36,183 nt of DNA. It comes from Lachnospiraceae bacterium 3-1 (lineage in GTDB: Bacteria > Bacillota > Clostridia > Lachnospirales > Lachnospiraceae). Shown here piece by piece: positions 14,568-23,211 of this stretch. The notes below the pieces were generated by a model, which did not search any database, was not told where the DNA came from, and was given only the letters and a program-made list of their open reading frames with translations. The number at the start of each line of letters is the position of its first letter. Position 1 is the first letter of the stretch. The position numbers were made by a program, and so were the translations under genes. Where the stretch lies: positions 1 through 36,183 of the forward strand of contig KE159579.1 in assembly GCA_000403255.2 (NCBI GenBank). Direction: 5' to 3'.

Positions 14568-16961
14568 CTAATCGTCAAACAAACTGTCTGAATCGTTCTC
14601 TTTCTCAATTCTTGTTTTCAGTTCATCATAATATTTTTTGACATTGCAGTATTCCCGAAGAATCGGAAATTCGGCCTGTTCCATGAAATCCCTAAGCCAT
14701 GCATACTTTGCCGGATTTTTGCGAAGCTCATATATTTCAATTTCAACAGTGATTCCCACTTCATCCGGACTCCCAAAATAATCAAAATACCGATATGGAA
14801 GATCTTCTTCGGCAAATATGGTAGTATCCTCAAGGATTTTTTCGTTTATACAATCAGGATCAGGATAATTATAGAATCCATCGTCATCCGTAAATTCCCT
14901 GTAGGCTGACACCCATTTTTTTGTCGGCATCTCATAGATTTCTTTCGGCCATCCGTAATCATCGAGATCAGAGACTGCTTCCAGTTGCTTTTCCCTGAGT
15001 ATCGACTGGTACAAAAAAGACTGCGGTTCGTTCGGGTAGGAATCGCCTGTTTCGCCCTCCTCATAGTAAAGAGCAGGATACATACGCTCCAAAAACTCCC
15101 AATATTCTTCATCGTCCCCTGCCGTAGAGCAATCTGCTATGAGGCTTTCCAGAAATGGCAGAAAGATAAATCTTTCAACCTTGGCAGGAATCATATCATA
15201 GAGCATGTCGAATGTTCTGTCCGTGTAGGAACGATGCTGCATCTTTTCAAAAAAATCGCCGACCTTTTTCAACTTGTTATCGTAACTGGATGCAAAATGT
15301 ACGGCGGCGAAGTATTCCTGGAAAGAGCGGTGAATGAAAAAATATCTTTCTCCCTCGCGGTACATAATACAGAGGTTATCGGTAAGGTCAAGAAGAAAGT
15401 CTCTCGGCTGGACACCAGTAAGTTCGGCATAACTGTCTTTTAGAACCTTTGACATATAAACTGAAAAATTTCTTTCAGTGAATTCCAGGATTTCCTCTGT
15501 ATAAGTTCTGGCGCAAAATTCCGCAAAGTATTTTGCAAACTCTTCAGGTGTCAATTTTGTATGGAGGCTTCGCTTGAATGTGCCCTTTGACGCATCATGA
15601 AGCCTTGCCATCGTTTCATACGCTTTTGAATAGAAAACGTGCATCTTTGCAGGAACCTCACCAAAAGTGGTGTATGTCATCAGCATTATCGTTAATAGTA
15701 GCGGATTGCTGGCAAATTGATAGTGGGAGGCATATAGGTGCCTGTCCAGGTCTTTCATAAAATTTTCCTTTGCAGCAGTATCCCAAAATTCCAGTTTTTG
15801 TACAAGTTCAAGAGCCTGTTCTTTTGTCAGTTCCTGTATATCAAAAACAGAAAACTTGGAGTATGCGATAAACGAAAAAACGGGACGAGATGTGATGATA
15901 ATAGTATTGCCTGGATAAGACTTGATAAAGGCTTCTAAGTCCAAATCGAAGTTCTCCCTAATGGTACTCTGAATTTCATCAAGGCCATCCATAAGTAAAA
16001 TCATATTTTTCTCTTGAAGCGAGGAGATGATGTCATTTTGGGAAACGACAGCATCAAATTCTCTTGCGGATTTCCATATGAAATCGACAATCCCGCTGGT
16101 AGTGTCTTTGTAAGCTTTCAGAGGCAGAAGGAAAGGTGTACTTCCAGTATCTGCAGATTTCTCTGCCGATGATAAAAACAGATGCGTGAGCAACATGGAT
16201 TTCCCAATTCCGCCGGTGCCTTCGATAATGATGTATTTTGATTCGGCCTCTAACTTTTCTACGGTCGCATTGCTGATGGTTTTTTCTGATTTGAAATCAC
16301 GTACTCCTGTGGCACGAAATTTTCTGTAGTGAACATTATTGCATACATACAGTTCATAAAATGGATGTGGTTTTTCAGCGTAAAGCAAGGTTTTCTTTGT
16401 GGAGTAATATGACACTGCGGCATCCAGATATTTTTGGAACGGACTCGCTGCGCCTTTATCTGCTGCCCGTCTTTCTAAATACAGAACACCGTCCTGATAC
16501 TCTCCGAGATCCGGAGCGACACCATTGATATCCATTATAATTGGCGTTATCGTGTCAGGCTTTGAAGCACCTTTAGGAGTGCTTTTTTTATTTGCACCGG
16601 CAGCCTGAGTGATGATTTCTACGAATAAAGCCGCAAGCTCATCTCCGGCACTATTGGGTTCGATGCCTGGTATAGCATTTTGGAAAACCGTGCAGAGATT
16701 CTCTCTGACCGCATCCGAAAAGTTGCCTATGTATGCGGAAAATTCCATGGGTTCGACATAGGTATTTATTTTCTTCGAAATTCCTGATATGGAAGTGTGT
16801 CCATTGTAAAAACCCTTATAGCTACTGTTCTTATAGCCGTCCAAGATATCGCTTCCGTCATCGGTAGTAATGGAATCAAAAAGTGTCTTCGCAAAACTGT
16901 GGGTGCTGGCCCCATTTCCTAAAACAGAAAACAGTTTATTTGCAAACTCATTAAACTGCAT
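14568..16961 (-). CDS. NACHT-domain STAND NTPase, probable antiphage sensor
   Basis: A protein of 797 residues. The N-terminal 200 residues are a domain I do not recognise (starts FNEFANKLFSVLG). The NACHT module has Walker A GTGGIGKS (248-255), Walker B ILLMDGLDE (321-329), the sensor-like TSRPVFSFIAY and the NACHT helical region with NPLLLTIMLM and FFIHRSFQEYFAA. The C-terminal 250 residues are acidic, rich in Tyr/Asp/Glu, with no clear repeats. ATG 16961 follows TAAGGAGGATATT, which is better placed than the upstream ATG at 16979. Bacterial NACHT proteins defend against phage, usually by oligomerising after sensing a phage product. Here the gene leads the XRE-PLD-Z1-Vsr operon. Confidence 0.88.
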   Translation of the reverse strand: MQFNEFANKLFSVLGNGASTHSFAKTLFDSITTDDGSDILDGYKNSSYKGFYNGHTSISGISKKINTYVEPMEFSAYIGNFSDAVRENLCTVFQNAIPGIEPNSAGDELAALFVEIITQAAGANKKSTPKGASKPDTITPIIMDINGVAPDLGEYQDGVLYLERRAADKGAASPFQKYLDAAVSYYSTKKTLLYAEKPHPFYELYVCNNVHYRKFRATGVRDFKSEKTISNATVEKLEAESKYIIIEGTGGIGKSMLLTHLFLSSAEKSADTGSTPFLLPLKAYKDTTSGIVDFIWKSAREFDAVVSQNDIISSLQEKNMILLMDGLDEIQSTIRENFDLDLEAFIKSYPGNTIIITSRPVFSFIAYSKFSVFDIQELTKEQALELVQKLEFWDTAAKENFMKDLDRHLYASHYQFASNPLLLTIMLMTYTTFGEVPAKMHVFYSKAYETMARLHDASKGTFKRSLHTKLTPEEFAKYFAEFCARTYTEEILEFTERNFSVYMSKVLKDSYAELTGVQPRDFLLDLTDNLCIMYREGERYFFIHRSFQEYFAAVHFASSYDNKLKKVGDFFEKMQHRSYTDRTFDMLYDMIPAKVERFIFLPFLESLIADCSTAGDDEEYWEFLERMYPALYYEEGETGDSYPNEPQSFLYQSILREKQLEAVSDLDDYGWPKEIYEMPTKKWVSAYREFTDDDGFYNYPDPDCINEKILEDTTIFAEEDLPYRYFDYFGSPDEVGITVEIEIYELRKNPAKYAWLRDFMEQAEFPILREYCNVKKYYDELKTRIEKENDSDSLFDD

Positions 16962-17663
16962 AATATCCTCCTTATCCAAAGCTGTCCAAGCCTATCCACA
17001 CATATCTTTCACCGCCGAGTAGTGCCAGCTTGGTTTTGTATAATGAAAAAGAACTTAAGGCAGAGAGGGTTCGCTTTGCACCAGATGGCAGACGGTGCGA
17101 AAACGGCAGAAAACTTAAGTATCAATTTATTGTAACATAAAAATGTGAATTTTACTACTGCTTTCACAAATTTATTTTTCACGATTATTGCAGATGAATC
17201 TGCTATCAGTAATTTCCCTTCCTAAAACACATTAATCTTTAAACTTAGGATGGGCATCAGGACAGGGGAATGCATGAGTGTCCAAGATGCGGTGACAATT
17301 GCCGTATTTGAAAGGAAGTGATTTGTTGCAGTTCGGTTTACCTATAGGTATGAAGTAAAGGGCTGCTTCAAGAATTATTTAGAAATACAAATCGTTATAT
17401 GAGTTATCAGGAACATTGATGTTCTTCTGATAGATGTCAATGGAGCAATGCTTCGAGTAAAAAAATCACAATAAGCCTGATTACGTATAAGGGCAATGTT
17501 GGATACATAAAGCTGTTTCCGCTGATTCGGTCAGTGGGGAAGCGGCAGCATGTACCCTTTATTCCTTATACCATTTTTCAGGCATGGGATAACCGGGTGC
17601 ATACCGCATCCGGCTTTTTGTACCTTATTGTCCTTCCCGTCAAGCAGGCGGAAAGGACAACCT
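16962..17663. other. Intergenic region between the defence operon and the phage replication module
   Basis: About 700 bases with no gene I can support. It must hold the divergent control region for the minus-strand NACHT operon and the plus-strand phage genes. CTTAAG occurs at 17053-17058 and 17113-17118, and TCTGCC three times on the minus strand, but no clean -35/-10 pair was found. A leader-like element with CCTATAG lies at 17320-17360. A 6-bp inverted repeat GAACAT-TG-ATGTTC is at 17411-17424. TTGTCCTT/AAGGACAA flanks the ribosome site of the 17664 gene and could sequester it. Confidence 0.5.
17320..17360 (+). promoter_or_regulatory. Divergent copy of the recurring phage leader element
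   Basis: The run GATTTGTTGCAGTT, then GGTTTACCTATAG (ending at 17347) resembles the elements at 18264 and 23127, and is also followed by a small hairpin (TGAAG/CTTCA). It is weaker than the other two copies. Confidence 0.4.
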
Positions 17664-18260
17664 ATGAAAATCAAGAAAACGCCGCAAGACAAGAGAGGTA
17701 CTTACAAATTATTTGATGACAACGGAAATTTTGTCACCGAATACAAGCCGGGAGAGCATGGGATTAAGGATGTGGATATCCTTGCTCTTCATAAGATGGA
17801 CGACCACGAGGTGTACATCAACGCCAAGGAAAACAAGCTGCCGGAATGGTATCAGCCTATTTACGACAAGTGGAAGGAGCAGTTCATCGCTGATTTCAAG
17901 GAGAAATACGGAAGGGAGCCGTTTGCGAATGAAATCCCCGGAAAGCACCGAGTATTGGAATCACTGGACGGGCAGACCGATCCTGACGGCGATGACCTGG
18001 GCGACAGCAGCCGCCTGGAGGAGCAGCTGTCTGTATCGGATGAGGAAGAAGTCCCGGATACGATCATCCGTCTGCGGGAGCTTGTGGCGGCAATGCCGGA
18101 ACAGTGGCAGAAGGTCTACCGGCTTGTATTTATGGAAGGACTGTCCAAAGCGAAAGCTGGAAAAAGGATTGGCATCAGCGATGTCCGAGTCGGCCAGCTG
18201 GTGAAGAAGATCAATGCTGCCATCGCTGAAGATGAGACTTTGAAAAATTTATACAGATAG
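17664..18260 (+). CDS. Phage sigma-70 region 4-like protein
   Basis: A protein of 198 residues. The last 70 hold a sigma-70 region 4-like helix-turn-helix (RLRELVAAMPEQWQKVYRLV, then SKAKAGKRIGISDVRVGQLV), while the first 120 are charged and not recognised. ATG 17664 follows GGAAAGG (17650-17656); earlier in-frame starts lack a ribosome site. It is the first gene of the phage early region, so it may act as an early transcription regulator. An inverted repeat around its ribosome site could control translation. Confidence 0.7.
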   Translation: MKIKKTPQDKRGTYKLFDDNGNFVTEYKPGEHGIKDVDILALHKMDDHEVYINAKENKLPEWYQPIYDKWKEQFIADFKEKYGREPFANEIPGKHRVLESLDGQTDPDGDDLGDSSRLEEQLSVSDEEEVPDTIIRLRELVAAMPEQWQKVYRLVFMEGLSKAKAGKRIGISDVRVGQLVKKINAAIAEDETLKNLYR

Positions 18261-18263
18261 TAC

Positions 18264-18320
18264 TTCGGATTCTGCCATTTCCTTTTGCCTATAGGGTTGT
18301 AAGGGACAAACGATACAACC
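18264..18320 (+). promoter_or_regulatory. Leader element A: conserved 31-mer plus hairpin
   Basis: Bases 18264-18294 match 23127-23157 at 25 of 31 positions, both ending in GCCTATAG. A hairpin follows (GGGTTGTA/TACAACCC, loop AGGGACAAACGA). The 18345 gene starts soon after it. The TATAG could be part of a phage promoter and the hairpin part of the 5' leader. Confidence 0.6.
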
Positions 18321-18344
18321 CTTGCAGAAAGGAAGATATCGGAT

Positions 18345-18557
18345 ATGGCGCTGAAACATAGAATCCGCATCAATGTCACGGACGAAAAATCCAGGACAAG
18401 GGTACTGGAAGGCGCGGATTGCAGGCTACCGATGAGACTTCTCCATCTGCTTTTCGGGGATTTCACAACGGTATACCTGCTCTCGCCTGGACAGAGTGTG
18501 GAGTCGGTAGAAATTCATGAAGTCAAAGGAGGGAAAAAGGAAAATGAGCAGGATTAA
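18345..18557 (+). CDS. Small phage protein of unknown function
   Basis: A 70-residue protein beginning MALKHRIRINVTDEKSRT and ending in a charged tail. No family was recognised. GAAAGGAAG lies upstream. It overlaps the next gene by 14 bases, so the two are likely coupled. It may be a small DNA-binding or regulatory protein; the sequence alone does not say. Confidence 0.6.
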   Translation: MALKHRIRINVTDEKSRTRVLEGADCRLPMRLLHLLFGDFTTVYLLSPGQSVESVEIHEVKGGKKENEQD

Positions 18558-18906
18558 GTTGCTTTTGAATGTCATTGAGGATGTCCGCTCTTTGGGAGAC
18601 AGCCTGCAGGCACTTGCAGATGCAATGGCAAGCGGCGAGCCGAAGGAAGAACCGAAGAAGAAAATCAGGACAAAAGAAGAGCCTAAGCCGAAGGCGCAGG
18701 AGCCTGCTCCTGCAGAAGCGGAACCGGAAAAGAAACCGCTGACGCTGGAAGAAGTCCGTATGGTGCTGGCGGAAAAATCCCGTGCGGGATATACGGCGGA
18801 GGTCAGGAGCCTCATCACACAGCATGGGGCGGATAGGCTGTCGGATGTTGATCCGGCGGAGTATGAAGCCCTGCTTTCGGAAGCGGAGGTGCTGGGGAAT
18901 GGGTAA
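18544..18906 (+). CDS. Phage early protein (often labelled rRNA biogenesis protein Rrp5-like)
   Basis: A 120-residue protein with an N-terminal helix (IKLLLNVIEDVRSLGDSLQA), a Pro/Glu/Lys-rich linker and a C-terminal segment TLEEVRMVLAEKSRAGYTAE, then LITQHGADRLSDVDPAEY. I recall this family next to DUF2800 and DUF2815 genes in Firmicutes phages, where databases often name it Rrp5-like without functional support. The C-terminus resembles the helical repeat seen in single-strand-annealing and SSB partners. ATG 18544 follows AAAGGAGGG. The stop overlaps the start of the DUF2800 gene. Confidence 0.7.
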   Translation: MSRIKLLLNVIEDVRSLGDSLQALADAMASGEPKEEPKKKIRTKEEPKPKAQEPAPAEAEPEKKPLTLEEVRMVLAEKSRAGYTAEVRSLITQHGADRLSDVDPAEYEALLSEAEVLGNG

Positions 18907-20032
18907 ACATGCACTTCTTTCCGCATCCTCAAGCCACCGGTGGCTTGTCTGCCCGCCGTCCGCAAAACTCTGTGCGGAAGTGGAGGACAAGGGTAGCGAA
19001 TATGCCGCAGAAGGCTCGGATGCACACGCTTTGTGTGAGTACAAGGTGCTGAAATATCTCGGAAAAGATGTCAAAACCCCGACTGCGGCACTCTCTTTCT
19101 ATGACGAGGAAATGGAATGCTGCACAGATGATTATGCTGCCTATATTTTTGAAATCGTGGAAAAAGTGAAGGACACCTGCAGGGATCCCGTTGTCCTCGT
19201 GGAACAGCGGCTCGACTTTTCCAGGTATGTGCCGGAGGGCTTTGGCACGGGCGACTGCCTGATCGTAGCGGACGGGACGCTTTATGTGATTGATTTCAAG
19301 TATGGCAGGGGCGTGGAAGTTTCTGCCCTGGAGAATCCGCAGATGATGTGCTACGCGCTTGGCGCACTGGAGCTTTTCGATGGGATTTATGACATCACAT
19401 TGGTCTGCATGACGATCTACCAGCCGCGCCGGGAGAATGTCAGTGTGTCCACAATGTCAAAGGCTGACCTTTACCAATGGGCGGAGGAGACCCTCGCCCC
19501 TATCGCAAAACTCGCCTATGACGGCAAGGGAGATTTCAAGGCCGGGGAACACTGCCGGTTCTGCAAGGTCAAAGCGACCTGCAGGAAAAGGGCGGAGTAC
19601 AACCTCGAACTGGCAAAGTACGACTTTGAGATGCCTGCTGAACTGGAAAACGCGGAGATCGCCGCCGTCCTTGCGAAAGCGGACGAGCTGGCGGCATGGG
19701 CGGCGGACGTGAAGGAATACGCCTTGGCGCAGGCACTTGCGGGAGTGGAATATGACGGCTGGAAGGTGGTTGAAGGACGCTCCAACCGCAGATACATCAA
19801 TGAAACGGCAGTCGCAGACACAGTAAAACAGGAGGGCTTCGATCCGTTTGAGCATAAGGTTCTCGGCATCACGGCCATGACAAAGCTGCTCGGAAAGGCA
19901 AAATTCGACAAGCTGCTCGGAAACCTGGTTGAAAAACCAAAGGGCAAACCGGCTTTAGTACCCGCGTCGGACAGACGCCCGGCTATGAACAATGCGGCAA
20001 ACGCCGCAGACGATTTTAAGGAGGAAAATTAA
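18899..20032 (+). CDS. DUF2800 phage nuclease (RecB/PD-(D/E)XK type)
   Basis: A 377-residue protein. The N-terminus has SSSHRWLVCPPSAKLC, the middle has the nuclease core (GTGDCLIVADG, VIDFKYGRGVEVSALENPQM), and C-terminal cysteines in CRFCKVKATCRKR probably bind an Fe-S cluster with the early cysteine, as in AddB/Cas4-like nucleases. ATG 18899 overlaps the previous gene by 8 bases; the upstream part of the frame is antisense-like and has no ribosome site. It works with the DUF2815 protein and DNA polymerase in phage recombination-replication. Confidence 0.85.
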   Translation: MGKHALLSASSSHRWLVCPPSAKLCAEVEDKGSEYAAEGSDAHALCEYKVLKYLGKDVKTPTAALSFYDEEMECCTDDYAAYIFEIVEKVKDTCRDPVVLVEQRLDFSRYVPEGFGTGDCLIVADGTLYVIDFKYGRGVEVSALENPQMMCYALGALELFDGIYDITLVCMTIYQPRRENVSVSTMSKADLYQWAEETLAPIAKLAYDGKGDFKAGEHCRFCKVKATCRKRAEYNLELAKYDFEMPAELENAEIAAVLAKADELAAWAADVKEYALAQALAGVEYDGWKVVEGRSNRRYINETAVADTVKQEGFDPFEHKVLGITAMTKLLGKAKFDKLLGNLVEKPKGKPALVPASDRRPAMNNAANAADDFKEEN

Positions 20033-20596
20033 ATGGCAAATTTCACTAACCCGACAAAAGTTATCACAGGACCTGGCACCAGATGGAGCTATGCCAATGT
20101 GTGGCAGGCAAAGTCCATCAACGGCGGCGCGCCGAAGTTCTCGGTGTCGCTCATCATCCCGAAGTCGGACACGGCTACGGTAAACAAAATCAAAGCCGCG
20201 ATCCAGGCTGCCTACGAGGAGGGGCAGTCCAAGCTGAAGGGCAGCAGCAAGGCCGTACCCGCGCTCTCCATTTTGAAAACCCCGCTCCGTGACGGCGACC
20301 TGGAGCGCCCGGACGATGAAGCCTACGCCAATGCGTACTTTGTCAACGCCAACAGCAGTACGGCTCCCGGAATCGTGGATGCTGACCGCCAGCCGATCAT
20401 CGACACCTCGGAGGTATACAGCGGCGTGTACGGCAGGGCGAGCATCAACTTTTACGCCTTCAACAGCAATGGAAACCGCGGCATCGCCTGTGGTTTGAAC
20501 AACCTTCAGAAGATCCGTGACGGGGAGCCTTTGGGCGGCAAGACCAGAGCCGAGGACGATTTCGCGGACGAGAGTGAGGACGACTTCCTCTCGTAA
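20033..20596 (+). CDS. DUF2815 single-stranded DNA-binding-like protein
   Basis: A 187-residue protein starting MANFTNPTKVITGPGTRWSY with the core SVSLIIPKSDTATVNKIKAAI and ending in an acidic tail (DDFADESEDDFLS). The OB-fold-like core and acidic C-terminus match phage SSB proteins of the T7 gp2.5 type; DUF2815 is their usual label. AAGGAGG precedes the ATG and no base separates it from the DUF2800 stop. It would coat single strands for the polymerase. Confidence 0.85.
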   Translation: MANFTNPTKVITGPGTRWSYANVWQAKSINGGAPKFSVSLIIPKSDTATVNKIKAAIQAAYEEGQSKLKGSSKAVPALSILKTPLRDGDLERPDDEAYANAYFVNANSSTAPGIVDADRQPIIDTSEVYSGVYGRASINFYAFNSNGNRGIACGLNNLQKIRDGEPLGGKTRAEDDFADESEDDFLS

Positions 20597-20614
20597 GCAC
20601 ATAGCATAACGGCG

Positions 20615-20652
20615 GGCGGCGGGAATGTCTGATTTTGGACGATCCCGCCGCC
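20615..20652 (+). terminator. GC-rich hairpin before polymerase gene
   Basis: The 10-bp stem GGCGGCGGGA (20615-20624) with TCCCGCCGCC (20643-20652) is followed by TTTAATATT. It may partly end transcription before the polymerase gene and so lower its expression relative to SSB. Confidence 0.65.
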
Positions 20653-20678
20653 TTTAATATTCAGGAAAGGATGACAAT

Positions 20679-22616
20679 ATGGGAAAAATCAAGACGCTTT
20701 CGCTGGACTTGGAGACCTACAGCGATGTGGATTTATCCAAGTGCGGCGTGTATAAATATGCGGAATCCCCCGCTTTTGAAATCCTGCTGTTCGGCGTGTC
20801 AGTGAACGGCGGGGACATTGCGGTGTATGACCTGGTGCGGGGCGATGAAGTGCCGAAGGAGATTATTGCGGCACTTTCCGATGAAACGGTTACCAAGTGG
20901 GCATATAATGCGGCGTTTGAACGGGTGTGTCTGTCAAATTATCTTGAAGAATGGCTGGAGCCGGAGGGCTGGCGCTGCACGATGGTGTGGTCGGCTTACC
21001 TTGGGCTGCCGCTTTCACTGGAAAGCGTGGGTGCGGCGCTTGGGCTGGAAAAGCAGAAGCTGACCGAGGGCAAAGACCTGATTCGCTATTTCTGCGTTCC
21101 CTGCAAGCCCACCAAGGCGAATGGCGGAAGGACACGCAACCTGCCGGAGCATGACAGAGAGAAATGGGAGCGTTTCAAAACATACAACTTCCGTGATGTG
21201 GAAACGGAAATGCAGATACAGCAGCGGCTTTCAAAGTTCCCCGTACCAGATTTCGTGTGGGAGGAATACCGCCTCGACCAGGAGATCAATGATCGGGGCA
21301 TCGGCGTGGACATGGAGATGGTGCGTCGGGCAATCGCCATGGACGGGCACTCCAAGGCGGAGCTGTCGGCGGCAATGAAAAAACTGACGGAACTGGAGAA
21401 CCCCAATTCCGTACAGCAGATGAAGCAGTGGCTTTTGGAGAATGGGATGAAGACGGATGCGCTGGATAAGAAGGCGGTGGCGGAACTGCTGAAGGATGCG
21501 CCAGAGCCGTTAAAGACCGTGCTTACCCTGCGTCAGCAACTTGCCAGGTCATCGGTCAAGAAATACACGGCGATGGAGAATGCGGTATGTGCCGACAGCC
21601 GCGCGCATGGGATGTTCCAATTTTATGGAGCCAATCGCACCGGGCGGTACAGCGGACGCATAATCCAGCTTCAGAACCTGCCGCAGAACCATATCCCGGA
21701 CTTGACGCAGGCACGGGCATTGGTGCAGTGCGGGGATTATGACGCTCTGAAACTGCTCTACGAGGATGTCCCCGACACGCTCTCGCAGCTCATCCGAACG
21801 GCGTTTGTGCCGCAGGACGGCAGGAAATTCATTGTGGCGGACTTTTCCGCCATTGAGGCCAGGGTGATTGCATGGCTTGCCGGGGAGAAATGGCGGCTGA
21901 AGGTGTTCGAGGACGGCGGCGACATTTACTGCGCATCCGCAAGCCAGATGTTCCGCGTCCCCGTTGAAAAGCACGGCGTGAACGGCCATCTGCGGCAGAA
22001 AGGCAAAATCGCTGAGTTGGCATTAGGCTACGGCGGCTCGGTCGGCGCACTGAAATCCATGGGTGCTTTGGAGATGGGGCTTGCCGAAGAGGAACTGCAG
22101 CCGCTGGTGGATATGTGGCGGAGTTCAAACCCACACATTATCGAACTTTGGTGGGATGTTGACCGCGCGGTGAAGGAGTGCATCAAAAAGCGGATATTCA
22201 CGGAGACACACGGCATCCGCTTCGTTTACCAGAGCGGCATGATGTTCATCACGCTCCCGTCCGGCAGGCGGCTTGCCTATGTGAGGCCGGGGATCGGCGA
22301 GAACCGTTTTGGCGGGGAGTCCGTCACCTACATGGGCGTGGGCGGCACGAAGAAATGGGAGCGGCTGGAAACCTTCGGCGGCAAGCTGGTGGAGAACATC
22401 GTGCAGGCGGTCAGCCGGGATATCCTGTGCTACGCCATGCGGACACTCTCCTGCTGTTCCATCGTGGCGCACGTCCATGACGAGATCATTATTGAAGCGG
22501 ACAGGCGGATGTCCCTTGCCGCCGTTTGTGAGCAGATGGGCAGGACGCCGCCATGGGCAAAGGGACTTCTTTTGCGGGCGGACGGATACGAATGTGATTT
22601 TTACCAGAAAGATTAG
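20679..22616 (+). CDS. Phage family A DNA polymerase
   Basis: A replicative polymerase of 645 residues with a 3'-5' exonuclease domain (LSLDLETYSDVD at 8-19, carrying Asp and Glu) and a family A polymerase domain: motif A DFSAIEARVIAWLAGE, motif B RQKGKIAELALGYGG, motif C VHDEIIIEA. The 5' nuclease of host Pol I is absent, as usual for phage enzymes. GAAAGGATG precedes the start. It replicates phage DNA with the VapE primase-helicase. Confidence 0.95.
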   Translation: MGKIKTLSLDLETYSDVDLSKCGVYKYAESPAFEILLFGVSVNGGDIAVYDLVRGDEVPKEIIAALSDETVTKWAYNAAFERVCLSNYLEEWLEPEGWRCTMVWSAYLGLPLSLESVGAALGLEKQKLTEGKDLIRYFCVPCKPTKANGGRTRNLPEHDREKWERFKTYNFRDVETEMQIQQRLSKFPVPDFVWEEYRLDQEINDRGIGVDMEMVRRAIAMDGHSKAELSAAMKKLTELENPNSVQQMKQWLLENGMKTDALDKKAVAELLKDAPEPLKTVLTLRQQLARSSVKKYTAMENAVCADSRAHGMFQFYGANRTGRYSGRIIQLQNLPQNHIPDLTQARALVQCGDYDALKLLYEDVPDTLSQLIRTAFVPQDGRKFIVADFSAIEARVIAWLAGEKWRLKVFEDGGDIYCASASQMFRVPVEKHGVNGHLRQKGKIAELALGYGGSVGALKSMGALEMGLAEEELQPLVDMWRSSNPHIIELWWDVDRAVKECIKKRIFTETHGIRFVYQSGMMFITLPSGRRLAYVRPGIGENRFGGESVTYMGVGGTKKWERLETFGGKLVENIVQAVSRDILCYAMRTLSCCSIVAHVHDEIIIEADRRMSLAAVCEQMGRTPPWAKGLLLRADGYECDFYQKD

Positions 22617-22624
22617 GTGGCCAT

Positions 22625-22939
22625 ATGGAACGGCTGCGGATTGAATATGAGACGGGATATATGGAACTGAATATAGCCGTGTTTTTCCCCTGCCCTATTC
22701 AGAAGGCACGGAAGATTGCGAAACTTATCAACCGGTACTGCTCCGATGAGACAAGGGCAGAGCTGCTTTCCACTCTGTGTGAGCTGGCGGACGGATATGC
22801 GGCGCTTTGCGGTGAGCATAAGCGGAAGATGTCGGAACTGTCAGAGGACTCGTCCGGGTACTGTTACTGGAGGGCGCAGTTTAACAGGACGGAAACGCTA
22901 CGGAAAAGGATGGAGCGGAACATCAGACTGATACAGTAG
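22625..22939 (+). CDS. Small hypothetical phage protein
   Basis: A 104-residue protein, largely helical and charged (QKARKIAKLINRYC, RMERNIRLIQ). No family was recognised. The ATG follows AGGTGG, eight bases after the polymerase stop, so it is in the polymerase operon. A strong terminator follows. It may be a polymerase accessory protein, but that is only positional. Confidence 0.6.
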   Translation: MERLRIEYETGYMELNIAVFFPCPIQKARKIAKLINRYCSDETRAELLSTLCELADGYAALCGEHKRKMSELSEDSSGYCYWRAQFNRTETLRKRMERNIRLIQ

Positions 22940-22950
22940 CAAAATGGATA

Positions 22951-22997
22951 AACGGGCATCTGTTTTACTCCTTGGCAGACAGATGCCTGTTTTTTTA
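22951..22997 (+). terminator. Rho-independent terminator
   Basis: A 13-bp stem (one G-T pair) from AACGGGCATCTGT (22951-22963) and ACAGATGCCTGTT (22979-22991), running into T7, ends the polymerase operon. The following 200 bases hold no gene but contain leader element B. Confidence 0.9.
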
Positions 22998-23126
22998 TCG
23001 TATCAGGTCAGCGCAATTTTGTGCCGGCCTCGTTTGCATCACAGGAGATTTAACGCATCGGATTCCCGTTTTGGGAATGTGCCTGCAGGTCATACCAGAC
23101 ATTTATAAAAATTTTTCGGCGGCTGC

Positions 23127-23182
23127 TTCGGATTTGGCAGTTTTCCTTTGCCTATAGAGGCAGGAGACAGCAAAGACTGCCT
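23127..23182 (+). promoter_or_regulatory. Leader element B: conserved 31-mer plus hairpin
   Basis: Second copy of the element at 18264 (25 of 31 identical, 23127-23157, ending GCCTATAG). The following hairpin has a different stem (AGGCAG/CTGCCT) that still pairs, and a similar loop (GAGACAGCAAAGA). The antirepressor gene starts 30 bases later. Confidence 0.6.
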
Positions 23183-23211
23183 TACTTTACAGAAAAACGG
23201 AGGTAATTCGT

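Noticed and set aside
17411-17424. GAACAT-TG-ATGTTC as a LexA box
   Set aside because: Firmicutes LexA sites need GAAC-N4-GTTC; here the spacer is six bases.
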